Assembly (NCBI GenBank): GCA_017622135.1
Contig: JAGARR010000003.1
Location: 1-62,819, forward strand
From: Spirochaetaceae bacterium
GTDB taxonomy: Bacteria; Spirochaetota; Spirochaetia; Treponematales; Treponemataceae
Direction of reading: 5' to 3'
Length of the DNA: 62,819 bases
Made by a program: the position numbers and the translations under genes. This document shows, piece by piece, positions 53,053 to 62,529 of the stretch. Position 1 is the stretch's first letter. Every line of letters starts with the position of its first letter. The notes beneath the pieces are model-generated. The model was not told where the DNA came from and made no database searches. It saw only the letters and a list, made by a program, of their open reading frames with translations.

Positions 53053-54348
53053 TTAGCTCTTGGGCCAGTATTGAGCAATCAACTCGGACTTCAGCCCCGT
53101 CTCCTCGCTCTTGAAGCAGGCAGCAAGGATGGCCCAGCCCTTGTCCAGAGCTCCCTCCAGCGGAATGTTCACAGAGAGATCCATCATCTCCTTCTCGAAC
53201 ATCTCACCGTACTTCAAAAGCTTTTCATCCCACTCGGACATCATGAATCCCATGGACTTCTTTTCCAGGGTATCCTTGTATGATGAGTAGAGGCGAATCA
53301 TACCGTCCATCAGGGCACGGTGGTCGTCACGGGTCTTGCCGTTGACGTTCTGCTTGAGGCGGGACAGGGAGCCGAAGGGCTCGATGCGGCCACCCTTCAG
53401 ATAGAACTGGCCCTCGGTGATGTAGCCCGTGTTGTCGGGAACCGGGTGGGTAACGTCGTCACCGGGCATGGTGGTTACTGCCAGAATGGTCACAGAGCCG
53501 GCATCGTCAAAGTCAACGGCCTTCTCATAGCGGCTGGCCAGCTGGCTGTACAGGTCTCCCGGATAACCACGGTTCGAGGGAACCTGCTCCTGGGTGATGG
53601 CAATTTCCTTCATGGCATCGGCAAAGTTGGTCATGTCGGTGAGAAGCACCAGCACGTCCTTACCCTGCAGGGCAAACTGCTCGGCAACTGCCAGGCTCAT
53701 GTCGGGAATCTTGAGGCACTCTACCGTGGGGTCGGCGGCAGTATGGACGAACATAACCGTCCTGCTCAGGGCTCCACCCTCCTCCAGCGTATTCTTGAAG
53801 TAAAGATAGTCGTCATACTTCAAACCCATTCCACCAAGAACGATGACGTCAACCTCCGCCTGCATAGCGATACGGGCCAGAAGCTCGTTGTAGGGCTCGC
53901 CGGAGATGGAAAAGATTGGCAGCTTCTGGGAAACCACCAGGGTGTTGAACATGTCAATCATGGGGATACCGGTACGAATCATCCGGCGAGCCATAATACG
54001 CTTTGAGGGGTTGACGGAAGGCCCACCAATCTCTACGGGATTGTCCCGCAGGGCAGGCCCCTTGTCACGAGGCTCACCGGAGCCGTTAAAGATGCGTCCC
54101 ATCAGGTTCTCGGAGAAACACACCTCCATCTCACGTCCCAGGAAGCGAATCTTGTCTCCGGTGGAGACACCGCGACCTCCGGCGAAGACCTGCAGGGAAA
54201 CCAAGTCTCCGTCGATGCGGTTTACCTCGGCAAGCGACGTTCCGAAGGCGGTCTCAATCTCCGCCAGCTCGTTGTACTTGATTCCCTCGGCACGAACCGT
54301 AATAACGCTTCCGCTGATTGATTCAATCTTGCTATAAATCTTGTTCAT
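53053..54348 (-). CDS. ntpB: V-type ATP synthase subunit B
   Basis: 431 residues. It has the B-subunit features ([18 protein letters not shown] [32 protein letters not shown]) without a functional Walker A, as expected for the regulatory subunit. It forms the hexamer with A. The start was put at ATG 54348, one base after the A stop codon; GTG 54357 is an alternative. Confidence 0.96.
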   Translation of the reverse strand: MNKIYSKIESISGSVITVRAEGIKYNELAEIETAFGTSLAEVNRIDGDLVSLQVFAGGRGVSTGDKIRFLGREMEVCFSENLMGRIFNGSGEPRDKGPALRDNPVEIGGPSVNPSKRIMARRMIRTGIPMIDMFNTLVVSQKLPIFSISGEPYNELLARIAMQAEVDVIVLGGMGLKYDDYLYFKNTLEEGGALSRTVMFVHTAADPTVECLKIPDMSLAVAEQFALQGKDVLVLLTDMTNFADAMKEIAITQEQVPSNRGYPGDLYSQLASRYEKAVDFDDAGSVTILAVTTMPGDDVTHPVPDNTGYITEGQFYLKGGRIEPFGSLSRLKQNVNGKTRDDHRALMDGMIRLYSSYKDTLEKKSMGFMMSEWDEKLLKYGEMFEKEMMDLSVNIPLEGALDKGWAILAACFKSEETGLKSELIAQYWPKS

Positions 54349-54349
54349 C

Positions 54350-56119
54350 TTATTCACCGTCCTTCAGCAGGGCTGCCACAACTGCATTCTCCTTGCCGGA
54401 CTTGGCGGCATAGAGCTGCTGGATGTCAGCCTCGTTCTTCTTGAATTCATCGCCCTGCCATACGCTGTAGTTCCAGTCGATGAACTTCTGCCGCAGCTGG
54501 TTGAAGTAACCACGGGCATCATCCTTGGACTCCAGCACAAAGTCGGATCCCAGCACCTTCAGCAGCAGCTTGAACACGTAGGTCTGCCGCTCAACATCTG
54601 CGGCGGCGTCAACCTCGTCAAAGGAGTTCTGCTGCAGGTATACGGAATCAAGGAACTCACTCTTCAGGTAGAGGATGAAGTCATCAAGACTTGTTCCTTC
54701 CTCACCAACAACCTTCATCATCTGGCCAACCTCAGCACCGTAGAAGAGACAGCCCCGAGCATAGTCAACCCAATCCTTGCGGATGACGCTCTTGTACTTT
54801 GACCAGGAGTCGTAGGGGTTGATGGCGGGGTACTTGCGGGCGTCGGAGCGCTCACGGGAAAGTCCGTGGAATGAACCGACAACCTTCAGGGTGGCCTGTG
54901 TCACCGGCTCCTCAAAGTTACCACCAGCAGGAGATACGGTACCACCGATGGTTACAGAGCCAATGGAGCCGTCACTGAGACGGACGATACCGGCCCGCTC
55001 GTAGAAGGCGGCAATGTAGGACTCCAGGTAGGCGGGGAAGGCCTCCTCGCCGGGAATCTCCTCCAAGCGGCCGGACATCTCACGGAGTGCCTGTGCCCAG
55101 CGGCTGGTGGAGTCTGCCAGCAGCAGAACGTGGAGTCCCATCTGGCGATAGTATTCTGCCAATGTCACGCCGGTGTAGACGGAGGCCTCACGGGCGGCAA
55201 CTGGCATGGATGAGGTGTTACAAATGATGATGGTGCGCTCCATCAGGGAACGACCAGTCCGGGGGTCAGTGAGCTCAGGGAACTCCTTCAAAATCTCAAC
55301 GACCTCTCCCGCACGCTCACCACAGGCGGCGACGATTACCACGTCCACGTCGGCGTTACGGCTGGTGGTGTGCTGGAGCACCGTCTTTCCTGCACCGAAG
55401 GGTCCGGGAATACAGTAGGTACCACCCTTTGCCACCGGGAAGAAGGTGTCGATGAGGCGAACCTTGGTGACCATGGTCTCCTCTGGCTTCAGACGCTCAG
55501 CATAGCAGTCCACTGCCCGCTTGACCGGCCACTGGAAGCTCATGGAAACTGGTGTTTCCTCTCCCTTCTCGTCAACAAGGACAGCGACAACATCCTTGAG
55601 CTTGTAGTCACCGGCATCCTTGATGGACTTTACGGTGTAGGTGCCATACATGCCGAAGGGCACCATAATCTTGTGGCTGAAGGGGCCTTCCGGCACGGAT
55701 CCCAGCACATCGCCACGGCGCACGGTGTCGCCCACCTTGGCCACGGGAGTAAAGCTCCACACCCGCTCGTCGGGGATGGCGTCAAGATAGATTCCTCGCT
55801 CCAAGAAGTAACCGGCCTGCTCGGCCAGCTGGGGCAAGGGGTTCTGGAGACCGTCGAAAACCTGTCCCAAAAGACCGGGTCCCAACTCCACAGACAAGAG
55901 CTCGCCGGTGAACTCAACCTCGTCCCCGGTACTGATGCCCTTTGTCATCTCGTACACCTGAAGCTGGGCCTGTCCGTTACGAATACGGATTACCTCACTC
56001 TTCAGTTTCTTTCCTGCAACGTGTACGTAGCCTACTTCGTTCAAGGAAACAACGCCGTCAAAGGCGACGCTTATCATGTTTCCGTTTACGGCTACGACCT
56101 TTCCCTTTGTATCCGTCAT
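54350..56119 (-). CDS. ntpA: V-type ATP synthase catalytic subunit A
   Basis: 589 residues. Walker [12 protein letters not shown], the bulge region (about 110-210) that distinguishes V/A-type A subunits from F-type beta, and the [20 protein letters not shown] block are present. It hydrolyses or synthesises ATP. The start overlaps the DUF2764 gene by 4 nt (ATGA). Confidence 0.97.
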   Translation of the reverse strand: MTDTKGKVVAVNGNMISVAFDGVVSLNEVGYVHVAGKKLKSEVIRIRNGQAQLQVYEMTKGISTGDEVEFTGELLSVELGPGLLGQVFDGLQNPLPQLAEQAGYFLERGIYLDAIPDERVWSFTPVAKVGDTVRRGDVLGSVPEGPFSHKIMVPFGMYGTYTVKSIKDAGDYKLKDVVAVLVDEKGEETPVSMSFQWPVKRAVDCYAERLKPEETMVTKVRLIDTFFPVAKGGTYCIPGPFGAGKTVLQHTTSRNADVDVVIVAACGERAGEVVEILKEFPELTDPRTGRSLMERTIIICNTSSMPVAAREASVYTGVTLAEYYRQMGLHVLLLADSTSRWAQALREMSGRLEEIPGEEAFPAYLESYIAAFYERAGIVRLSDGSIGSVTIGGTVSPAGGNFEEPVTQATLKVVGSFHGLSRERSDARKYPAINPYDSWSKYKSVIRKDWVDYARGCLFYGAEVGQMMKVVGEEGTSLDDFILYLKSEFLDSVYLQQNSFDEVDAAADVERQTYVFKLLLKVLGSDFVLESKDDARGYFNQLRQKFIDWNYSVWQGDEFKKNEADIQQLYAAKSGKENAVVAALLKDGE

Positions 56120-56661
56120 TTTGATTCTCCAAGTATCTGGTCATATATCGCACGATAGGAAGCAGCACCCGCTTCTTCTGTAAACGACTTCATTCGCTGG
56201 GCCAGCTTCAACTTGAGGCCGTACATGAACACGGCATCCGTAGAAAAATGGTCCATAGGGGCAACCCGATCCATCATGGCCACACGCACCTCGTTCAGGT
56301 ACTGCTCGGCCTCCAGGGGGCTGTCCATTCCACAGGCTGTCCGTGCTGCCTGAACAATGTCAGGTGGAGCGGACAGGAGGGGAATCTCCACATCCTTCTT
56401 CATCTTGAGAGCCCGGATCTTTGCCAATGAATACCGTAGGGTACGCTCGCTGTCGTACCAGGCGTCCAAAAAGGCTGACCCCGTTCTCTTGCTTTCACGG
56501 GGCGGCTCCAATGACAAATTTTTCAGTGTCCTCATGCTTTTTGCATCAAGGAACCGGGAGCAGAGATCCAAAAAGTATTCCTCTGTGATTGGCAGTGGCG
56601 TCCGCTCGCTGGTGACGCTGACGGAGGGCAACTGCGACATCAGATAATACCAGCTTGCCAC
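56116..56661 (-). CDS. DUF2764-type V-ATPase-associated protein
   Basis: 181 residues beginning MASWYYLMSQLPSV, the family start, from a GTG codon directly after the subunit E stop. It is helical and ends in LGESK. A gene of this kind sits between E and A in spirochete and some Bacteroidetes V-ATPase operons (Borrelia has a comparable position). Because C, F and G subunits are missing, it may replace one, perhaps the C-like stalk collar; this is inference. ATGA overlap with subunit A. Confidence 0.8.
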   Translation of the reverse strand: MASWYYLMSQLPSVSVTSERTPLPITEEYFLDLCSRFLDAKSMRTLKNLSLEPPRESKRTGSAFLDAWYDSERTLRYSLAKIRALKMKKDVEIPLLSAPPDIVQAARTACGMDSPLEAEQYLNEVRVAMMDRVAPMDHFSTDAVFMYGLKLKLAQRMKSFTEEAGAASYRAIYDQILGESK

Positions 56662-57294
56662 TTAGTTGCTTCCTTCCCCTACAGTGGCGGCTGCCTCCTT
56701 CATGATGGCAGCTGTCCTGGGGTTCAGATATGCCGAGAAGAGATCCGCAACTGCCTCGGCAGAAAAATCGTAGTAGGCAGCCCCATCCTTGGAGCCAATA
56801 CGGAAACCGGCAGAAAGGCTCTTGTCAGCCTTCAACTCCAGTCCCTTTGCCATCTCAGCCTTCAAGGCTGCCTGGAGGGAAGCCTCAACTGCAGCCAGCT
56901 CCTTGGCGGGCAACAGCACGGAAATATCCTCCGCTGCAGTGTTGGCAGCCCAAGCCTTGACGGCTTCTGGCACCAGGGTCTTCAGTGCATCTGCAGAAAG
57001 AGCTCCTGTTGTCTGGGCAGACACAATGGCAGCCAACTGGGCATTGATTCCGTCCCGAAAACTCAAAAGGAGATTGCGACCTGCCTGACGAATGGCATCC
57101 ACACTGGCCTTCTCCATGCGTTCGGTCTCGCTCTTTCCGGTGCTCACAATACTTGCGGCCTTAGCCTCGGCATCACTGATTATCGCGGCTGCCTTCTTCT
57201 CAGCCTCCGCAATAATTGCAGCGGCGGAACTTTCGGCAGAAGCCACCCCATCCTTCTTGATCTTGTCGATCAGTTCCTGTAATTGAACGTCCAT
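56662..57294 (-). CDS. ntpE: V-type ATP synthase subunit E (peripheral stalk)
   Basis: 210 residues. A long Ala/Glu/Lys-rich helix (about 15-75) precedes a small globular C-terminal part (LLPAKELAAVEASLQ, GFRIGSKDGAAYYDFS), as in E subunits. It forms the peripheral stalk. It is the first gene of the V-ATPase operon with GAGAGG before the ATG. No G partner gene is seen. Confidence 0.9.
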   Translation of the reverse strand: MDVQLQELIDKIKKDGVASAESSAAAIIAEAEKKAAAIISDAEAKAASIVSTGKSETERMEKASVDAIRQAGRNLLLSFRDGINAQLAAIVSAQTTGALSADALKTLVPEAVKAWAANTAAEDISVLLPAKELAAVEASLQAALKAEMAKGLELKADKSLSAGFRIGSKDGAAYYDFSAEAVADLFSAYLNPRTAAIMKEAAATVGEGSN

Positions 57295-57347
57295 TATGAC
57301 CTCTCAATAATGATATACATAGTTATCAGCCGCCAACGGCCTCGTTC

Positions 57348-58388
57348 CTACCATCTGAATCCATACACCGTGGTGGAGGTGAACTCCTCCCCCGCCTTCA
57401 GCACAGCTGAAGGAAAGGTGTACTTGTTGGGGGAGTCGGGATACCGTTGGGTCTCCAGACAAAAGCCCCCCTGGGCATTGTACCGTGCCCCGTTCTTTCC
57501 CAGCTCCCCCTGCAACCAGTTGCCGGTGTACAACTGTACGCCGGGCATGTCGGTAGCAACCGTCATGGTACGACCGGACTCAGGCTCCCGAATCTTGGCA
57601 AAGGGAACAAGACGCCCCTTGCCAGAATCGATGCAGTAGCAATGATCGTATCCCCGCAGCTCCTGCAGCTCCGGGGAATGGATGTGCTGCCCCAGAGGCT
57701 TCTCCTTGGTGAAATCAAAGATAGTACCCCCCACCGGCAGCATTTCCCCTGTGGGGATGCCATCCTTTGTGGCAAGATAGTGGTCACAGTCCAAGGTCAT
57801 GAGGTGGGAATCCACCCTGCCCTTGTTGTGGCCGGCCAGGTTGAAATAGGAGTGGTTGGTGAGACTGATAATGGTGTCTGCATCGCTGATGGCAGAATAG
57901 TGCATCACCAGATTGTTTTCCTCATCCAGAAGGTAGGCTACTTTTACCTGCAAGGTTCCAGGCATTCCCTGCTCACCAGCACGGGAAATGCGGGAAAAGA
58001 TAACGCCCGTTCCCTTCACGGTCTCCACCACCTCGGCATCCCACACCTGCTTGTCCCAGCGGAAGAAGCCTCCGTGAAGGCAGTTTGCACCCTCGTTCAT
58101 ATCCAGCTGGTATTCCTTGCCATTGAGCACAAAGCGTCCCCCACTAATGCGGTTGGCAAAGCGGCCCACAATCCCGCCGAAGGATGCGTCAGAAATCACC
58201 AGGGAGTCCAAGGTGGGGGGAGCAAGCACCACATCCTCCACCACTCCGATTCGAGAGGGCACCTGAATGCTGGTGATGACACAGCCATAATTCGTCGCAA
58301 CAAACGACATAGACCCATTGGACACCCGATAGAGGGAAACCTTTGAACCGTCAGAAAGCGTACCGAATTTCTTCTTACTCACATCCAT
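57348..58388 (-). CDS. galM: Aldose 1-epimerase (galactose mutarotase)
   Basis: 346 residues. Motifs are NRISGGRFVLNGKEYQL, NCLHGGFFRWDKQVW, the catalytic His in NHSYFNLAGH and the Glu region LKAGEEFTSTTVYGF. It interconverts alpha and beta sugars and may serve the galactokinase-like enzyme encoded elsewhere in the window. A TTGAAA/TATAAT promoter ends 9 nt before its ATG, with no Shine-Dalgarno. It lies 53 nt upstream of the V-ATPase operon on the same strand. Confidence 0.95.
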   Translation of the reverse strand: MDVSKKKFGTLSDGSKVSLYRVSNGSMSFVATNYGCVITSIQVPSRIGVVEDVVLAPPTLDSLVISDASFGGIVGRFANRISGGRFVLNGKEYQLDMNEGANCLHGGFFRWDKQVWDAEVVETVKGTGVIFSRISRAGEQGMPGTLQVKVAYLLDEENNLVMHYSAISDADTIISLTNHSYFNLAGHNKGRVDSHLMTLDCDHYLATKDGIPTGEMLPVGGTIFDFTKEKPLGQHIHSPELQELRGYDHCYCIDSGKGRLVPFAKIREPESGRTMTVATDMPGVQLYTGNWLQGELGKNGARYNAQGGFCLETQRYPDSPNKYTFPSAVLKAGEEFTSTTVYGFRW

Positions 58389-58397
58389 ATCAATACA

Positions 58398-58425
58398 ATT
58401 ATACCTTATTTTTTCGATATTTCAA
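58398..58425 (-). promoter_or_regulatory. galM promoter, leaderless arrangement
   Basis: TTGAAA (58420-58425), 16 nt, and TATAAT (58398-58403) on the minus strand; 9 nt to the ATG. The 303-bp gap 58389-58691 holds this promoter, the ABC-F terminator and the 34-bp repeat. Confidence 0.75.
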
Positions 58426-58576
58426 GATGTAGAATGAAAGAAAATGAAGAATAAATGCAATCGATTACAAGGAAGAGACTTCCCCTCAAACTTCCTTGGT
58501 AAAATTATATTATACATACAATTAACATCAGGTCAAATTCGACATAATGTATCAATACACTTGAGAAATGTTTTTT

Positions 58577-58611
58577 AATAAAAAGAGACGGACCAAGAAA
58601 TCAGTCCGCCT
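58577..58611 (-). terminator. Terminator of the ABC-F operon
   Basis: On the minus strand AGGCGGAC pairs with GTCCGTCT (one G-U) around a 10-nt loop, then CTTTTTATT. It lies about 80 nt after the ABC-F stop, beyond the tandem repeat. Confidence 0.8.
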
Positions 58612-58624
58612 CCTTTCCATACCC

Positions 58625-58711
58625 TAGAATCGTACCTTCTTGCGGGCAAGTGTTACCTTAGAATCGTACCTTCTTGCGGGCAAGTGTTACCTTAGAATCG
58701 TACCTTCTTGC
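58625..58711. repeat. 34-bp tandem repeat of the ABC-F gene end
   Basis: Two identical 34-bp units (58625-58658 and 58659-58692) plus a third partial copy that is the end of the ABC-F gene. Each repeats the last codons and stop (KKVRF-stop) and a small CTTGC-CC-GCAAG hairpin. Confidence 0.92.
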
Positions 58712-60329
58712 CCATGTCGCCATACATTTCCTCTCGCAGCGACTTCACCTGTTCGTCGGCCAGGTAGTCGTCAAAGGCCATCATGCGGTCGATGACACCC
58801 TTGGGAGTAATCTCAATCATGCGGTTGGCGATGGAGGAGATGAACTCATGGTCGTGGCTGTTGAACAGCACCACGCCGGGGAAGTTTACCAAGGCTTCGT
58901 TCAGGCTGGTGATGGCCTCCAGGTCCAGGTGGTTGGTGGGCTCGTCCAGAATCAGGCAGTTGGCGCCGCTGAGCATCAGCTTGGAGAGCATACAGCGCAC
59001 CTTCTCCCCTCCGGAAAGCACCCTCACCGGCTTCAATGACTCGTCCCCACTGAACAGCATCCGGCCCAAAAAGCCTCGGACATAGGCATCGTCCTGCTCC
59101 GGGGAATACTGGCGCAGCCATTCGGTGATGTTGGCGTCGGTGTCGAAGTAGGCGGCGTTGTCCAGCCCCAAATAGGTGTGGCTGATGGTCTGGCCCCAGT
59201 AGTAGTCCCCGGAATCCGCCTTCACATTGCCGGTGATGATGTCAAAGAAGGCTGACTTCGACTTGTGCTCCACTCCCACGAAGGCAATCTTGTCGCCACG
59301 GTTCACCGTCAGGGAAAAATCCTTCAGTAGCTGGATTCCCTCGGAGGTGTAGTTCAGCTTTTCCACCCGCAGCACGTTGTTGCCGATTTCCCGGTCCGGC
59401 TTGAAGTTCACGTAGGGGAACTTGCGGCTGGTGACGGGAAGCTCCTCCAAGGCCAGCTTGTCGTAGATCTTCTTGCGGCTGGTGGCCTGGCGGCTTTTGG
59501 CGGCGTTGGAGGCGAACCGGAGGATGAACTCCTTCAGGTCCTTCATCTTCTCCTCCCGCTTCTTGGCCTGGTCCTTGGCCTGCCGCTGCATGATCTGGCT
59601 CATCTGGTACCAGAAGTCGTAGTTTCCGCTGAACAGGCTGATCTTGCCGTAGTCGATGTCGCAAATGTAGGTGCAGACGGCGTTCAGGAAGTGGCGGTCG
59701 TGGCTCACCACAATGACTGTGTTGGGGAAATCCATCAGGAAGTCCTCCAGCCAGCTGATGGACTCCAGGTCCAGACCGTTGGTGGGCTCATCCAAAAGCA
59801 GGATGTCAGGCTCGCCAAAGATTGCCTGGGCCAAAAGGACACGGACCTTGCGGCTTTCGTCCAACTCACCCATCATGCGGTCGTGGTACTCCTCCTCCAG
59901 TCCCAGGCCGGAGAGCATCTGCTCAATCTGGTTCTCCGCCTCCCAGCCCCCCAGCTCGCTGTACTCACCCTCCAGCTCGCTGGCCCGGATGCCGTCCTCC
60001 TCGGTGAAGTCCTCCTTGGCATAGATGGTCTCCCGATCCTTGTGGCACTGGTAGAGCTTGGGATGCCCCATCATCACCGTGTCCTTCACGGAGAACTCGT
60101 CGTAGGCAAAGTGGTCCTGCTTCAGAACGGCCATCCGCTCGCCGGGAGTGATGATAATCTGGCCGGAGTCATGCTCCAGCTCGCCTGAAAGCACCTTCAG
60201 AAAGGTGGACTTTCCCGCTCCGTTGGCACCGATGATGCCGTAGCAGTTGCCGGGGGTGAACTTGAGGTTCACGTCCTTGAAAAGCGGTCGGTCCCCAAAT
60301 TTGAGGCTCACGTCACTAACTGTTACCAT
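58692..60329 (-). CDS. ABC-F family ATPase (YbiT-like)
   Basis: 545 residues with two nucleotide-binding domains joined by a charged helical linker (about 240-320). Domain 1 has GANGAGKSTFL and LLLDEPTNGLDLES, with LDESRK as signature. Domain 2 keeps LSGGEKVRCMLSKLMLSG and LILDEPTNHLDLE, but its Walker A reads GVEHKSKSAFF. Both oddities occur in the YbiT group. ABC-F proteins bind the ribosome E site and relieve stalled translation or antibiotic block; no membrane partner is encoded. It follows the DEAD-box gene by 21 nt. Confidence 0.93.
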   Translation of the reverse strand: MVTVSDVSLKFGDRPLFKDVNLKFTPGNCYGIIGANGAGKSTFLKVLSGELEHDSGQIIITPGERMAVLKQDHFAYDEFSVKDTVMMGHPKLYQCHKDRETIYAKEDFTEEDGIRASELEGEYSELGGWEAENQIEQMLSGLGLEEEYHDRMMGELDESRKVRVLLAQAIFGEPDILLLDEPTNGLDLESISWLEDFLMDFPNTVIVVSHDRHFLNAVCTYICDIDYGKISLFSGNYDFWYQMSQIMQRQAKDQAKKREEKMKDLKEFILRFASNAAKSRQATSRKKIYDKLALEELPVTSRKFPYVNFKPDREIGNNVLRVEKLNYTSEGIQLLKDFSLTVNRGDKIAFVGVEHKSKSAFFDIITGNVKADSGDYYWGQTISHTYLGLDNAAYFDTDANITEWLRQYSPEQDDAYVRGFLGRMLFSGDESLKPVRVLSGGEKVRCMLSKLMLSGANCLILDEPTNHLDLEAITSLNEALVNFPGVVLFNSHDHEFISSIANRMIEITPKGVIDRMMAFDDYLADEQVKSLREEMYGDMGKKVRF

Positions 60330-60350
60330 ATCTATTTATTCCTTCTAAAA

Positions 60351-62195
60351 TTACTTGTTGTCGGACGTGTCGGATGAAGCCTTTGTTCCACCAAACAGCC
60401 CCTTCAGGCGAGCCAAAAAGCCCTGCTTGGGCGGCTGGCTGGCCTTTGCTGCGCTCTGGGCTGCTGCCTGGCTTCCCTCCGACTTGTGGCCTTGGCCTGA
60501 GACCTTGGGGTTGGGAGACGACTGCCCGGACTGGCTTGTCACAGCGCCTGGCTGCCCACCGGTTTTTTGCCGATTGGCCTGACGGCCGGAAGCACCATTT
60601 CCATTCCGAGAACGATTTCTACCGCCGCTCTGACCACCCTTCCTGCGGGAAGGGCCTCCCTCGCCTCGTCCACCCTCACTGGGGACGGCAGTTCCTGCGG
60701 CAGCTTGTCCGCCGTACTTTTCCTTGTACACCTTCATCCGCTGGTCAAAGGTAAGGCCCGACAAGTCCTCTCCCCCAGCCTGAATCTCATCACGGAAGTG
60801 GCTCCTACCACCAGTGGCACCGTCACGATAGGTGTCCTTACCCCTACGTCGATTGCCTCGGTTCTGCCCCTCGCCGGAACCACGCCCCTCAACAGCCCCA
60901 CGGCCACCATCACGTCCCCGTCTGGCATCGCGGCCACCCTCGCGCCGCCTGTCACCACGTCGAACTCCATCGCGACGATCTCCTTCACGCCGGCCCCTGC
61001 GCCCGCCACGCTCATCCTCGCCGTAATCACCGGTGCGGATGTAGATGCTGGCGCTCTTGTCCTCCACCATCATGTCCTCGTAGGCCACGGAGGAGGGAAT
61101 GGAGTGGCCCAGATACCGCTCGATGGGAACCAGATTGTACACATCCTGCTCGCTGCAGAAGGTGTAGGCCTTGCCGGACTTGCCAGCGCGAGCAGTGCGG
61201 CCGATGCGGTGGACATAGTTCTCGGACTCGTTGGGCAGGTCATAGTTCACCACCATGGCCAGGTCGTCCACGTCAATGCCACGAGCGGCCACGTCGGTGG
61301 CCACCAGGCACTTGAGGGAGCCACGCTTAAAGGAATCCAGTACCTGCAGCCGCTTTGACTGGGGCAGGTCCCCGATGATGAATTCGCTTTCTATTCCGTT
61401 GTATTGCAGACGCTTTGCAACCACCTCGCAGCTGCGCTTGGTGTTGCAGAACACAATGACGCTCTCAGGCTTCTCGGACTGGAGGATGCCCAAAAGCAGC
61501 CGCATCTTGGCATCGCTGGAGACATGGAGCAGCTGCTGGTCAATCTCCTCCACAGTAATCTGCTGGGCCTCGATGGTAATCTCCACGGGATTCTCGGTGT
61601 ACTCCCAGGCCAGGTTCTTCACATAGGTGTTGAGGGTGGCGCTGAAGAGCATGGTCTGGCGGTCTTGGGTCTTGGGCAGCACCTTGATGAGCTTGCGAAG
61701 GTCAGGATAGAAGCCCATGTCGAACATGCGGTCCGCCTCGTCCACCACCAGAAAGGCCACCTGACTCAAGTCCATGGTGCCGGACTCCTGCAGGTCGATG
61801 ACACGGCCCGGCGTGCCGATGATGATGTCAACACTTTCTTTCAGCAGGGCGGTCTGCTTGTTGTAGCCCACTCCGCCGTAGAAGCTGCCCGTCTTGAGGC
61901 TGGTACCGGAAATCAGTGTCCGGGCCTCCTCCTCCACCTGCACTGCCAGCTCCCTGGTGGGAACCATAACCAGGGCCTTCTTGCCGGCAACCCCGCCGCG
62001 GGCCAGCAGCTGCTGGATGATTGAAATCAAAAAGGCGGCAGTCTTTCCAGTGCCGGTCTGGGACTGGACGTACAGGTCAGCGCCATCCAAGGCCGCCTGC
62101 AGCACCTGCTCCTGGACGGGGGTGCACTCCACATATCCTGCCGACTCGATTCCCCTCAGCAGGTCCTGGTGCAATTGTAATTCCGTGAATTTCAT
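60351..62195 (-). CDS. DEAD-box RNA helicase with Arg/Gly-rich tail
   Basis: 614 residues. The core has SQTGTGKTAAF (motif I), VVDEADRMFD (DEAD), SATLN (SAT) and HRIGRTARAG (motif VI), RhlE-like in order and spacing. From about residue 410 a low-complexity tail of about 200 residues begins, rich in Arg, Gly, Asp and Gln (repeated RRG, GRD, NRGNRR), an RGG-type RNA-binding or condensate-forming region. It probably remodels rRNA or mRNA. The start at ATG 62195 fits the family; a GTG at 62222 is possible. It has no Shine-Dalgarno. Confidence 0.93.
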   Translation of the reverse strand: MKFTELQLHQDLLRGIESAGYVECTPVQEQVLQAALDGADLYVQSQTGTGKTAAFLISIIQQLLARGGVAGKKALVMVPTRELAVQVEEEARTLISGTSLKTGSFYGGVGYNKQTALLKESVDIIIGTPGRVIDLQESGTMDLSQVAFLVVDEADRMFDMGFYPDLRKLIKVLPKTQDRQTMLFSATLNTYVKNLAWEYTENPVEITIEAQQITVEEIDQQLLHVSSDAKMRLLLGILQSEKPESVIVFCNTKRSCEVVAKRLQYNGIESEFIIGDLPQSKRLQVLDSFKRGSLKCLVATDVAARGIDVDDLAMVVNYDLPNESENYVHRIGRTARAGKSGKAYTFCSEQDVYNLVPIERYLGHSIPSSVAYEDMMVEDKSASIYIRTGDYGEDERGGRRGRREGDRRDGVRRGDRRREGGRDARRGRDGGRGAVEGRGSGEGQNRGNRRRGKDTYRDGATGGRSHFRDEIQAGGEDLSGLTFDQRMKVYKEKYGGQAAAGTAVPSEGGRGEGGPSRRKGGQSGGRNRSRNGNGASGRQANRQKTGGQPGAVTSQSGQSSPNPKVSGQGHKSEGSQAAAQSAAKASQPPKQGFLARLKGLFGGTKASSDTSDNK

Positions 62196-62205
62196 ACTAT
62201 TTGAT

Positions 62206-62234
62206 ACTATATACTTTTTCACCAGCTATGTACA
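62206..62234 (-). promoter_or_regulatory. Promoter of the DEAD-box operon, near-leaderless
   Basis: TGTACA (62229-62234), 17 nt, and TATAGT (62206-62211) on the minus strand; 10 nt to the ATG. Confidence 0.5.
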
Positions 62235-62529
62235 TGGATTTTTAAAAAATATTTGGGTCGCCCGTCCCCCATCGTAAAACCTAATTCAGGAAGCCTCACC
62301 CAGACTTTACGTGGCAAAACCCAAGACTTGTGACAACCCCAAACCGTGAGCAGCGTTAGCTGCGAACAAATCTGGCCTGTGGCCAGTTCTGCAAGGAAGT
62401 GATTGAAAGGTTGGCTCCCGCCGTCTGCGAATCCGCTTGTAAAAAAACAAACTATTCCCCGCAAAAACGCATTTTTTTGTCAAATTCACACAATAATATA
62501 TATGAGACCCAATCAAAAAAGGAGCAAGG
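62235..62529. other. Structured intergenic region before the Rpn gene
   Basis: No gene is credible here. Two short perfect hairpins are seen, GCAGC-GTTA-GCTGC (62350-62363) and CTGGCC-TGT-GGCCAG (62372-62386). A TTGTCA-like -35 and an AT-rich -10 lie near 62480-62510 for the following gene. It may be a remnant or repeat associated with mobile Rpn genes. Confidence 0.4.

Noticed and set aside
58692..60329. Degenerate Walker A (GVEHKSKSAFF) and non-LSGGQ signature in the ABC-F protein as a sign of decay
   Set aside because: The YbiT subgroup normally shows comparable changes in these two places; the other motifs are intact.
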